Assembly (NCBI RefSeq): GCF_000313915.1
Contig: NZ_AMYT01000007.1
Span: 1 to 64,000, forward strand
Direction: 5' to 3'
DNA: 64,000 nt
Origin: Catellicoccus marimammalium M35/04/3
GTDB lineage: Bacteria > Bacillota > Bacilli > Lactobacillales > Catellicoccaceae
In this document: piece after piece, positions 47,125-56,073 of the stretch
How the letters are laid out: each line of letters opens with the position of its first letter
Position numbering within the stretch: position 1 is the first letter of the stretch
Position numbers and translations under genes: made by a program
The notes under the pieces: model-generated
The model's input: the letters and a program-made list of their open reading frames with translations, nothing else
Database searches by the model: none
What the model was told of the DNA's origin: nothing

Positions 47125-48423
47125 TTATTTTATTTTCTCTTCGACATGGCAATTTTTCTTTTGTTTTAAAGGCAAAATCGATTGGCCAATCCAATATTTA
47201 GGACGAATTAATTTTTGAGAAGTATAGATTCCATTATGACCAGAAAGCATATAACTTAAAATAGTAACGAATAATAAGTAAGTTGCTCCTTGCGCACCGA
47301 ATAATTCAATTCCCATAACAAAACAAGTAATAGGAGTATTCGTTGCGGCCGCAAACACGCCAACAAAACCAATAGCTGCCATAAAGCCAATCGGTAAATC
47401 CATCCATTGATTTAAGAAACTTCCTGCAGTAGCACCAATCCCAAATAAAGGAGTCACTTCTCCCCCTTGGAATCCACTTCCTAAACTTAAAACAGTAAAG
47501 ACTAATTTACCTAAAAAGTCTAAAGGATGAGCTTGTCCGGTAAAAGCTTCAGATAGCATAGGTAAGCTTAAACTTAAGTAACGTCCTGTATGTAGGATAA
47601 TCGCTAAAGTGACTACGACCATACCCCCAACAATATTCACTAACACAGGATTTTTTAATAGTTTGGTATAAAATCCTTTGACTAATTGAACGCCTTTTTC
47701 AAAGCAAAAACCTAAAAAGCCAAAGAAAATACAACAAATAATTAATTTAACAATTAACATAAAAGATAATTCTGGCACAGGTCCCATCACATAATGAGCG
47801 TGGTGCACAGGGAAGGATTCTGCAACAATATTTGCTAAAAATCCACTTAAAAAGACAGGGAATAAAGCTTCTACACGCATGCGACCAATAACAAGGACTT
47901 CTAAAGCAAATAATGTTCCTGCTAAAGGAGTACCAAAAACGGCAGAAAAGCCAGCACTGATCCCACACATAATAATCCATTCTTTTTCCACTTCTGTAAT
48001 TTTAAAAAGACGACTGATATGGTAAGCAATGGTTCCACCCATTTGCGTAGCTGTTCCTTCACGACCTACAGAACCCCCAGTTAAATGAGTAAAAATTGTT
48101 CCGAACATTGTTAAAGGTACCAAACGCAAAGGTACATATTCATCAGATCCAGAAGCTGCACGAATGACTAAGTTATTTCCACCGCCTGCACCTTTTCCAT
48201 GATAATTATATAAGTAAGAAAAAATTCCTCCGACAACCGGTAAAAATAAAACAATCCATGTATGCTCATTTCGAATACCGATACATTTTTCCAAAGTAAT
48301 AAGGAAAAAGGCTACAAGACAACCAACGATGACACTAATAATACTACAGATAATTGTCCATTGCAGCATATATAAGAAAATATTCCAAATGCTAGCAAAG
48401 GTACGTTCAATACTTTTTTTCAT
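47125..48423 (-). CDS. ClC family anion channel/transporter
   Basis: A 432-aa membrane protein of the voltage-gated chloride channel family. GSVGREGTATQMGG (residues 117-130) is the central selectivity motif with the gating Glu, but it has GREGT, not the GREGP of Cl-/H+ exchangers. The first motif is GAGGGNN (78-84) instead of GSGIP. These changes recall the fluoride-exporting and SycA-like subgroups, so the transported anion is uncertain. ATG at 48423 follows AAGGAG; the frame runs on to 48483 without RBS. No fluoride riboswitch is visible upstream. Confidence 0.87.
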   Translation of the reverse strand: MKKSIERTFASIWNIFLYMLQWTIICSIISVIVGCLVAFFLITLEKCIGIRNEHTWIVLFLPVVGGIFSYLYNYHGKGAGGGNNLVIRAASGSDEYVPLRLVPLTMFGTIFTHLTGGSVGREGTATQMGGTIAYHISRLFKITEVEKEWIIMCGISAGFSAVFGTPLAGTLFALEVLVIGRMRVEALFPVFLSGFLANIVAESFPVHHAHYVMGPVPELSFMLIVKLIICCIFFGFLGFCFEKGVQLVKGFYTKLLKNPVLVNIVGGMVVVTLAIILHTGRYLSLSLPMLSEAFTGQAHPLDFLGKLVFTVLSLGSGFQGGEVTPLFGIGATAGSFLNQWMDLPIGFMAAIGFVGVFAAATNTPITCFVMGIELFGAQGATYLLFVTILSYMLSGHNGIYTSQKLIRPKYWIGQSILPLKQKKNCHVEEKIK

Positions 48424-48493
48424 AAAAACTCCTTTCTTTTTCACTATTTTCATTATATCATTGAAAATATTAAAATAACCCAAAAATTCTATT

Positions 48494-48532
48494 TGATAAC
48501 GGTTTCAAAAACAAAAATATTCATGGTATGAT
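48494..48532 (+). promoter_or_regulatory. cre-like site and promoter between the ClC and GNAT genes
   Basis: TGATAACGGTTTCA (48494-48507) is a perfect match to TGWNANCGNTNNCA. It overlaps a weak -35 (TTTCAA, 48503-48508) of a promoter with extended -10 TGG-TATGAT (48524-48532) driving the GNAT-ung-pta-tsaE genes. CcpA control of one or both directions is plausible. Confidence 0.5.
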
Positions 48533-48560
48533 AGAACTGGGCAGATAAGGAGGAAATATA

Positions 48561-49127
48561 ATGATTCGAACAGCAACAAAAAAGGATATTCCAGCCTATG
48601 CTTATCTTTTAATGACAATTTTTAAAGATATGGAACTCCCTTTATTACAGACATGGGGAGAGGCATCAGTCTTCCAATATTTATGTCAAGCTTGTACCAA
48701 AGAGGGATATCGCTATTTTTATCAACGAGTTCGTCTTTTGGAAGAAGAAAAGAAAATTATTGGTGTAGCAGTGGGTTATCCAGCAACAGAAGAAAAAGAC
48801 ATTGACCAAGGATGGGCGCAAGTATTGGAGGAAGAAAAGATTCCATTTGAGCCTCTATTTTGGGAGTCTGAATGTGAAGGAAAAGATTGGTATATCGATA
48901 GCGTGTCGGTCGACACAGCTTGGCGTGGAAAAGGAATCGGTACAAGATTGCTTGAAGATCAAATCGAAGTAGCAAGAGAAAAAGGCTACGCAACCGTAGC
49001 TTTAAATGTTGATTTTCAAAATCCGCGAGCACGTAAATTATATGAGTCCATTGGCTTTATTTGCCATAAGGAAAAAGAGATTTCAAATCATCCTTACGCT
49101 TATATGCATTTTTATACGGAGGACTAA
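48561..49127 (+). CDS. GNAT family N-acetyltransferase
   Basis: A 188-aa acetyl-CoA-dependent acetyltransferase; the acetyl-CoA loop is VSVDTAWRGKGIGTRLLE and motif B ALNVDFQNPRARKLYESIGF. Substrate unknown. AAGGAGGAAA is the RBS. It is 2 bp ahead of ung. A palindrome GTGTCG-GT-CGACAC at 48903-48916 falls in the codons just before the acetyl-CoA loop. Confidence 0.88.
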   Translation: MIRTATKKDIPAYAYLLMTIFKDMELPLLQTWGEASVFQYLCQACTKEGYRYFYQRVRLLEEEKKIIGVAVGYPATEEKDIDQGWAQVLEEEKIPFEPLFWESECEGKDWYIDSVSVDTAWRGKGIGTRLLEDQIEVAREKGYATVALNVDFQNPRARKLYESIGFICHKEKEISNHPYAYMHFYTED

Positions 49128-49129
49128 TT

Positions 49130-49789
49130 ATGGATTGGTCAACATTTATTCAAGAAGAGATGAAACAACCGTATTTTCAATTGTTAGCACAATATTTAAC
49201 AGAAGAATATCGTTGTTACTCCGTATTTCCACCAAAAGAAAAAATTTTTCAAGCCTTTGCTTATACTCCTTACGATGAAGTAAAAGTCGTTTTATTAGGA
49301 CAAGATCCCTATCACGGAGAAGGACAAGCACAAGGACTAAGTTTTTCGATTCAAAAGGGACGAAAACTTCCTCCTTCTTTACAAAATATTTATAAGGAAT
49401 TATATGAAGATTTAGCGATTGAACCGGTTTCTCATGGAGAATTAGTTTCTTGGGCTAAACAAGGAGTTTTATTATTAAATACAGTATTAACTGTACGTAA
49501 AGGAGAAGCAAATTCGCACCAACAAAAAGGATGGGAAACTTTTACTGATCATGTATTGGAAGCTTTGAATCAATCCGAAAAGCCAATTGTTTTTCTTTTA
49601 TTTGGTCGGCAAGCGTTAAATAAAAGAGCTTTGATTGATGAAGAAAAACATTATGTGATTGCTACACCACATCCCAGTCCACTTTCTGCCTACCGTGGTT
49701 TTTTTGGTTCACATCCATTTTCCAAGGCAAATCAAAAATTAGCGGATAGTAAACGTGTCCCTATTCAGTGGCAATTACCAGAATATTAA
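49130..49789 (+). CDS. ung: Uracil-DNA glycosylase
   Basis: A 219-aa family 1 enzyme. Catalytic GQDPYHG, uracil-pocket LLLNTVLTV and HPSPLSAYRGFFG. It removes uracil from DNA at the start of base excision repair. RBS CGGAGG. ung-pta-tsaE is a common order in lactic acid bacteria. Confidence 0.97.
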   Translation: MDWSTFIQEEMKQPYFQLLAQYLTEEYRCYSVFPPKEKIFQAFAYTPYDEVKVVLLGQDPYHGEGQAQGLSFSIQKGRKLPPSLQNIYKELYEDLAIEPVSHGELVSWAKQGVLLLNTVLTVRKGEANSHQQKGWETFTDHVLEALNQSEKPIVFLLFGRQALNKRALIDEEKHYVIATPHPSPLSAYRGFFGSHPFSKANQKLADSKRVPIQWQLPEY

Positions 49790-49810
49790 GAGATAAAGTG
49801 AGGAACAATC

Positions 49811-50836
49811 ATGGACTTTTTTGAACAATTAAAAATGAAATTAAAAGATCAAAATGTACGCTTAGTTTTTCCCGAAGCAACAGATGAACGAATTATTAAA
49901 GCTTGTGCACGTCTACAAGCAGAACACTTAATTCAACCAGTATTATTAGGGGATAAAGAAGAAATTGAACCGATTGCTTATCGTTGTGGTGTGTTAATTG
50001 ATGAAATTGAATTTATCAATCCAAAAACTTATCCTCGTTTAGAAGAAATGATTGATACTTTATTTACTCGTCGTAATGGTAAAATTACTAAAGAAGAAGC
50101 AAGAGAATTAGTTCAAGATGTAAACTACTTTGGTACAATGTTAACTTACATGGGCATTGTAGATGGTATGGTCAGTGGAGCGATACACTCAACAGGAGAT
50201 ACCGTTCGTCCCGCCTTACAAATTATTAAAACTAAACCAGGAGTAAAACGAACCAGTGGAGCTTTTCTACTTTTACGTGGACGTGGGGACCAAGAACGCT
50301 ATCTATTTTCTGATTGTGCGATTAATGTGGATCCAGATGCTCCTTTATTGGCAGAAATTGCAATGGAAACAGCTAAAACAGCAGAATCATTAGGAATTCC
50401 TCCTCGTGTGGCTATGTTAAGTTATTCCACAAATGGTTCAGGTTCAGGACCTGCTGTTGATAAAGTGAAAGAAGCTTTGGAAATTATTAAAGAAAAAAAT
50501 CAAGATCCAAATGCCATTTTTGAAGGAGAAATTCAATTTGACGCCGCTTATGATAAGACGGTTGCAGATTTAAAATATCCAGATTCTAAAATTGCTGGGA
50601 AATGTACAGTCTTTGTCTTCCCAGAATTACAATCAGGAAACATTGGTTATAAAATTGCTCAACGTCTAGGTGGTTTTGATGCGATTGGACCTATTTTACA
50701 AGGCTTAAACAAACCAATTTCTGATTTATCACGTGGTGCTTGCACGAATGACGTATATAAAGTAAGCTTAATTACAGCAATGCAAGCATTAATGGATAAG
50801 GATGAAGCAAATGACAGTGAAATTAAGAACCGTTGA
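49811..50836 (+). CDS. pta: Phosphate acetyltransferase
   Basis: A 341-aa enzyme that interconverts acetyl-CoA and acetyl phosphate, feeding ATP formation by acetate kinase. Motifs: LVFPEATDERI, DGMVSGAIHSTGDTVRPALQIIK, SYSTNGSGSGP, VFPELQSGNIGYKIAQRLG. RBS GAGGAAC. Its last 26 bases overlap tsaE. Confidence 0.96.
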   Translation: MDFFEQLKMKLKDQNVRLVFPEATDERIIKACARLQAEHLIQPVLLGDKEEIEPIAYRCGVLIDEIEFINPKTYPRLEEMIDTLFTRRNGKITKEEARELVQDVNYFGTMLTYMGIVDGMVSGAIHSTGDTVRPALQIIKTKPGVKRTSGAFLLLRGRGDQERYLFSDCAINVDPDAPLLAEIAMETAKTAESLGIPPRVAMLSYSTNGSGSGPAVDKVKEALEIIKEKNQDPNAIFEGEIQFDAAYDKTVADLKYPDSKIAGKCTVFVFPELQSGNIGYKIAQRLGGFDAIGPILQGLNKPISDLSRGACTNDVYKVSLITAMQALMDKDEANDSEIKNR

Positions 50837-51272
50837 GGAAACAGAAAAAATTGGAGAAATTATTGGTGAACAAGCACTTCCTGGACAAGTCATTGTTTTG
50901 ACAGGAGATTTAGGTGCCGGAAAGACCACCCTAACGAAAGGAATTGGAAAAGGATTAGGCATTCACACCATGATTAAAAGTCCTACCTATACACTGATTC
51001 GTGAATACGAAGAAGGGAGAATCCCTCTTTATCATATGGATGTTTATCGTCTAGAAGATGCGTTTGATCTAGGATTGGATGAATATCTTTTAGGAGATGG
51101 CCTATGTATTATCGAGTGGGGAGAACAAATTGTAGATTTGTTACCTGATTCTTATTTGCAATTGGAGCTACGTCGAGGTCAAGGAGAAGACCGAGAATTG
51201 GCAGTGAATATTAAAGGGACAGAAACTCCAGAACTAAAAGCAATGAAAGAAAAAATTGAAGCGTGTCGATAG
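50811..51272 (+). CDS. tsaE: tRNA threonylcarbamoyladenosine biosynthesis protein TsaE
   Basis: A 153-aa ATPase required for t6A37 tRNA modification with TsaB and TsaD (not in this window). P-loop GDLGAGKTT, then KSPTYTLIREY and HMDVYRL. ATG at 50811 has AAGGAT upstream within pta; ATG at 50802 precedes it in frame but without RBS spacing. Confidence 0.94.
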   Translation: MTVKLRTVEETEKIGEIIGEQALPGQVIVLTGDLGAGKTTLTKGIGKGLGIHTMIKSPTYTLIREYEEGRIPLYHMDVYRLEDAFDLGLDEYLLGDGLCIIEWGEQIVDLLPDSYLQLELRRGQGEDRELAVNIKGTETPELKAMKEKIEACR

Positions 51273-51296
51273 GTGACACGATTGAAGATATAATAG

Positions 51297-51326
51297 AAAA
51301 AAAGAGCGTGTTAACGCTCTTTTTTG
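51297..51326. terminator. Bidirectional terminator between tsaE and exoA
   Basis: AAAGAGCGT (51301-51309) pairs with ACGCTCTTT (51314-51322), GTTA loop, A run left and T run right. A second inverted repeat CGTGTC/GACACG (51262-51280) spans the tsaE stop codon. Confidence 0.9.
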
Positions 51327-51334
51327 ATATATCG

Positions 51335-52096
51335 CTAGTCGATATGGTCTAAGGTTAAACCTACTGGACAATGGTCGCTTCCTAAAATATCGGTATAAAT
51401 ACATGCCTCTTGAATATCTTTTTGTAAACGATTAGAAACCAAGAAATAATCAATTCGCCAACCAGCATTATTTTCTCTAGCATGGAAACGATAACTCCAC
51501 CAAGAATAAACGCCAGTAGTTTCTGGATATAAGTAACGGAAAGTATCGGTAAATCCAGTGTTTAATAATTCAGTGAACGCATTTCGTTCTTCATCACTAA
51601 ACCCAGCTTTTCCTCGGTTAGGACGCCAATTTTTTAAGTCGATATTTTGGTGTGCTACGTTTAAATCACCACAAATAATGACGGGTTTTTTTTCATCCAA
51701 TTGATGTAAATATTCACGAAAGGCAGCTTCCCACTGTAAACGAAAATCAATTCGTTTTAATTCGCTTTGTGCATTTGGTGTGTAGCAAGTGACTAAATAA
51801 AATTCTGGATATTCTAAAGTGATTAAACGACCTTCATGATCTAATTCTTCAATTCCTAAGCCATATTGAACTGATAGAGCAGGTTGTTTAGCAAAAATCG
51901 CTGTACCTGAATAACCTTTTTTCTCTGCATAATTCCAATATTGTGTGTATCCTTCTAAAGGAAGGTCAATCTGTCCTTCTTGTAATTTTGTTTCTTGTAA
52001 ACAAAAGAAGTCAGCATCTAATTGGTTAAAAACATCCAAAAATCCTTTTTTCACTGCGGCACGTAATCCATTTACATTCCAAGAAATAAATTTCAT
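51335..52096 (-). CDS. exoA: Exodeoxyribonuclease III / AP endonuclease
   Basis: A 253-aa exonuclease-endonuclease-phosphatase enzyme: WNVNGLRAA, LQETKL, CGDLNVAH and SDHCPVGL hold the metal and catalytic residues. It nicks abasic sites, complementing Ung at 49 kb. ATG at 52096 follows AAGGAG; the frame extends to 52189 across the divergent murB promoter and was rejected. Confidence 0.95.
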   Translation of the reverse strand: MKFISWNVNGLRAAVKKGFLDVFNQLDADFFCLQETKLQEGQIDLPLEGYTQYWNYAEKKGYSGTAIFAKQPALSVQYGLGIEELDHEGRLITLEYPEFYLVTCYTPNAQSELKRIDFRLQWEAAFREYLHQLDEKKPVIICGDLNVAHQNIDLKNWRPNRGKAGFSDEERNAFTELLNTGFTDTFRYLYPETTGVYSWWSYRFHARENNAGWRIDYFLVSNRLQKDIQEACIYTDILGSDHCPVGLTLDHID

Positions 52097-52150
52097 CCCA
52101 AAAACTCCTTTCTTTTTTCTTAATAATGTTCTATTTCTTTCGTAAAAAGA

Positions 52151-52159
52151 TGCTATAAT
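52151..52159 (+). promoter_or_regulatory. Extended -10 promoter for murB
   Basis: TGC-TATAAT at 52151-52159, 33 bp before the start codon; -35 region poor. Confidence 0.6.
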
Positions 52160-52191
52160 GATTATGACTTTATCATACAGGAGGAACATCT

Positions 52192-53091
52192 ATGGATACA
52201 AAAAAAATGCAAAATACACTACCAGAATTAAAAATTCTCGTAGATGAACCTTTAGCAAATTATACGTATACCAAAACAGGCGGGCCTGCGGATGCACTTG
52301 TTTTTCCTAAAAATCGCCAAGAATTAAAAGAAGTCGTTCATTATGCCAATATGGAAGGGATTTCTTGGCAAGTCTTAGGAAATGCGAGTAATTTAATTGT
52401 TCGTGATAGTGGTATTCGAGGAATTGTTATTTTATTATCAGAGATGGCCGAGGTAGTTGTAGAAAACCAACGTATCGTTGCAGAATCAGGAGCAAAATTG
52501 ATTGATGTAACGAAAAAAGCCTTAGATGCATCATTATCTGGATTAGAATTTGCTTGCGGTATTCCAGGAAGCATCGGTGGTGCGGTGTATATGAACGCTG
52601 GAGCTTATGGCGGAGAAATCAAAGATGTCTTATCTGCCATTGATGTGATGTTAGAAGATGGAACGATTACTACTTGGACGAAAGAAGACTTATCTTTCTC
52701 TTATCGTCATAGTGCATTACAACAGCAAAAAGCCATTGTTTTATCTGCTAGTTTTGATTTAGAAGCTGGATCTTATCCAGTAATTGCTGAAAAAATGGCA
52801 GAATTAACAGATTTACGTGAAAGTAAACAACCATTAGAATATCCATCTTGTGGTAGTGTATTTAAACGTCCAAAAGGGCATTATACAGGTCCTTTAATTA
52901 TCGAAGCTGGATTACAAGGATATCAAATTGGTGGAGCGCAAGTATCTACTAAGCATGCAGGATTTATTGTTAATATCGATCATGCAACAGCGACAGATTA
53001 CATTCAATTAATTCATCATATCCAAGAAGTAGTGAAAGAAAAATTTGATGTGGAATTAGAAACAGAAGTTCGCATCATTGGTGAAGAATAA
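52192..53091 (+). CDS. murB: UDP-N-acetylenolpyruvoylglucosamine reductase
   Basis: A 299-aa FAD enzyme that makes UDP-MurNAc for peptidoglycan. FAD site YTKTGGPADALVFP, GNASNLIVRDSG and GIPGSIGGAVYMNAG; the catalytic Ser of the type II enzyme is in YPSCGSVFKRP. RBS AGGAGGA. Confidence 0.97.
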   Translation: MDTKKMQNTLPELKILVDEPLANYTYTKTGGPADALVFPKNRQELKEVVHYANMEGISWQVLGNASNLIVRDSGIRGIVILLSEMAEVVVENQRIVAESGAKLIDVTKKALDASLSGLEFACGIPGSIGGAVYMNAGAYGGEIKDVLSAIDVMLEDGTITTWTKEDLSFSYRHSALQQQKAIVLSASFDLEAGSYPVIAEKMAELTDLRESKQPLEYPSCGSVFKRPKGHYTGPLIIEAGLQGYQIGGAQVSTKHAGFIVNIDHATATDYIQLIHHIQEVVKEKFDVELETEVRIIGEE

Positions 53092-53100
53092 AGAATAAAA

Positions 53101-53126
53101 GACCTCCAAAATTGGAGGCCTTTTTT
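53101..53126. terminator. Bidirectional terminator between murB and srtA
   Basis: CCTCCA (53103-53108) pairs with TGGAGG (53113-53118) with further partial pairing, A run left and T run right. Confidence 0.88.
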
Positions 53127-53799
53127 ATTCTGTCGCAATTAGTGGTCCTTGAATGCATAAGCGTTGGTCACCTGAAGTATTACAAGTAATTAATGTAATT
53201 TCTTTTTCTCCATGATTAGCAATTACTTGCGTATCTTTTGGTGAGATATAACGAATCGATTCTGCTTTATAAACATAGGTATGTTTTGAATTTTTTAAAT
53301 AAATTTTAGCTCCTTTTTGCAAGTTCACCAACGGAGAAAAAAGTGTAGTCTGGTCATTCATATTGTGGGAAGCAAGAGCGTAGTTTCCAGTCCCCATTTT
53401 TTGATTGGGCTTCATCGTTCCTGCACCACTACTTAAAACACTGTTACTTACTCCTTCTAAGATTGGTAAATTGATATGTACACTTGGAATATCAATAATA
53501 CCTAGATAGTTCATCGATGAAATATTTTTCTTTAAGTGTGCTCGTTCCTTTGCTACATCTTGTAAAGTTACTTCTTTCACATCTGAAAAATCAAAACTTG
53601 GTTTGTTCTTTTTCTTTTTGTTGTCTTTATCTTTAGGTGCTTGTTGAATCACTTCTTGAGTCATGGAACGCACAAGATATTGTTTGATTGGTTCATTAAA
53701 AATAAAAATTAAACCAATTGCAAATAATAGAAGTAAGATGAGAATGAAACAGAAACGTTTCACATAATACCCTATTTTTTTCTTACCCTGATTTGTCAT
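53125..53799 (-). CDS. srtA: Class A sortase
   Basis: A 224-aa membrane-anchored transpeptidase. N-terminal transmembrane helix (FILILLLLFAIGLIFIF), a Lys-rich linker and the catalytic domain with His in ASHNM, Cys206 in LITCNTSG and Arg213. It attaches LPxTG proteins to peptidoglycan. No LPxTG substrate gene is seen in this window. The ATG at 53799 follows GGGGG; the long upstream extension has no RBS. Confidence 0.93.
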   Translation of the reverse strand: MTNQGKKKIGYYVKRFCFILILLLLFAIGLIFIFNEPIKQYLVRSMTQEVIQQAPKDKDNKKKKNKPSFDFSDVKEVTLQDVAKERAHLKKNISSMNYLGIIDIPSVHINLPILEGVSNSVLSSGAGTMKPNQKMGTGNYALASHNMNDQTTLFSPLVNLQKGAKIYLKNSKHTYVYKAESIRYISPKDTQVIANHGEKEITLITCNTSGDQRLCIQGPLIATE

Positions 53800-53926
53800 A
53801 TGATTCCCCCTTTTCTTTATACTAACTTTTTTGTTACAAAAATGAAACAGAATTATTGATAAACTGTATCGAAAAAGAAGAAAAAATTGTGTAAAATGAA
53901 AAGTAGATTGCAAAGGGAGGGATTGA

Positions 53927-54678
53927 GTGAGAGAAACAGTATATGTGCATTTAGACACAATTAGTAATTCGATATTAACTAAAGGCATTTCAGCTCATGA
54001 TTTTTATCAATCTTTATCCCATATCCCAGACAATATTATGTTGTTAAATCAAGAACATGATTGGGGAGAATTTGAAAATCATACAGCAATGCGAATCATT
54101 AAAGGAAGAGAACAAGTAGAACAGTATTTATCTTCTGCTCAACGAAATGAAGAGAATACATGTTGGATTGATTTTTCTGATTTACATTTGATTAAACAAT
54201 TGACTCCTATCGAAATTTCTGAATTGCTTTACTTTGGTCATATGAAATATCATTTGCATTCGCCATTTTTTTATAAGTTGCAAAATGATTATGTCTTTTT
54301 GACTTTAGGAGAAGAAGTAAATAAATTGTATTGCCGACAATTAGAAGATTTTTATCGCTTATTAAGTCAAAAAATTCATGAACAATTGTTGGAACGTTGT
54401 AAGGAAAGAAAAGGTTGGATTAAAAAACCGATTTCTATTACTCCACCACCTCTTTATGTCTTAAAAGAATTAAAAGAAGTGTGGCAAGAAGGAGTGGTCT
54501 TATATTTTGGGGGAGTGACTTGGGATGAAGAACAAGTGCACTTACCGATTTACCGCGTAGAAGATCGTTTAAAAAATGTCGATGAAATTGAATATACAAA
54601 AGAAATGCAAGTAGCAGAATTGATTTATCATCGCAAAGAAGAGGAATGGACAACCCAACTCATTTTAGGAGAAGAGTT

Positions 54679-54682
<4 letters not shown>
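53927..54682 (+). CDS. Conserved-looking protein of unknown function
   Basis: A 251-aa soluble, slightly acidic protein that I do not recognise. GTG at 53927 has AGGGAGG 6 nt upstream, and the stop overlaps the acpS start (ATGA), so it is a real, translationally coupled gene. Features: TVYVHLDTISNSIL at the start, TPIEISELLYFGHMKYHLHS in the middle and a Pro-rich turn (KKPISITPPPLYVLKEL). No transmembrane segments, signal peptide or nucleotide-binding loop. Coupling to acpS may mean shared dosage rather than shared function. Confidence 0.75.
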
Positions 54683-55709
<1,027 letters not shown>

Positions 55710-55713
55710 GACT

Positions 55714-56022
55714 ATGATGTTAAAACCATCCATCGATTTATTATTAGATCGAGTAGATTCAAAGTATTCTTTAGTAATTTTGTCAGCAAAACGTGCGCAT
55801 GAATTAGATAATCATGCTCGTAAAATGTTACAACATTATGAATCTTATAAGAGTGTTGGGAAAGCTTTAGAAGAAATTGCGGCAGGAGATGTAACGATTT
55901 ATCCTAACCCAGAATTGAAAAGAGAAATGGTTCGTCGTCAAGAGCAAGAAGCAGAAATGATGCGCCAACATGAAGAAGAAGCGTTAGAAGAACGTGTAAA
56001 ATTAGATTCCATTTTTAAATAG
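55714..56022 (+). CDS. rpoZ: RNA polymerase omega subunit
   Basis: A 102-aa subunit. [30 protein letters not shown] is the omega N-terminus (quoted in two parts: [11 protein letters not shown] and [16 protein letters not shown]), followed by the conserved [11 protein letters not shown] charged Glu/Arg tail is added. GAGGAG RBS lies in the end of gmk. Confidence 0.95.
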   Translation: MMLKPSIDLLLDRVDSKYSLVILSAKRAHELDNHARKMLQHYESYKSVGKALEEIAAGDVTIYPNPELKREMVRRQEQEAEMMRQHEEEALEERVKLDSIFK

Positions 56023-56026
56023 AAAA

Positions 56027-56059
56027 GAAAGGAGGGAAGAAGATTCCCTCCTCTTTTTA
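56027..56059 (+). terminator. Hairpin/terminator between rpoZ and priA
   Basis: GGAGGGA (56031-56037) pairs with TCCCTCC (56045-56051), then TCTTTTT. It probably reduces, rather than stops, transcription into priA, which has no separate promoter that I can see. Confidence 0.7.
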
Positions 56060-56073
56060 TGAAAGGATAAAAA

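Noticed and set aside
48424-48560. Fluoride riboswitch upstream of the ClC gene
   Set aside because: The leader on the minus strand is AT-rich and shows none of the conserved crcB-motif blocks or pseudoknot.
53800-53988. 189-bp N-terminal extension of the sortase
   Set aside because: No RBS, and it overlaps the promoter and start of the divergent gene; the ATG at 53799 gives a normal signal-anchor.
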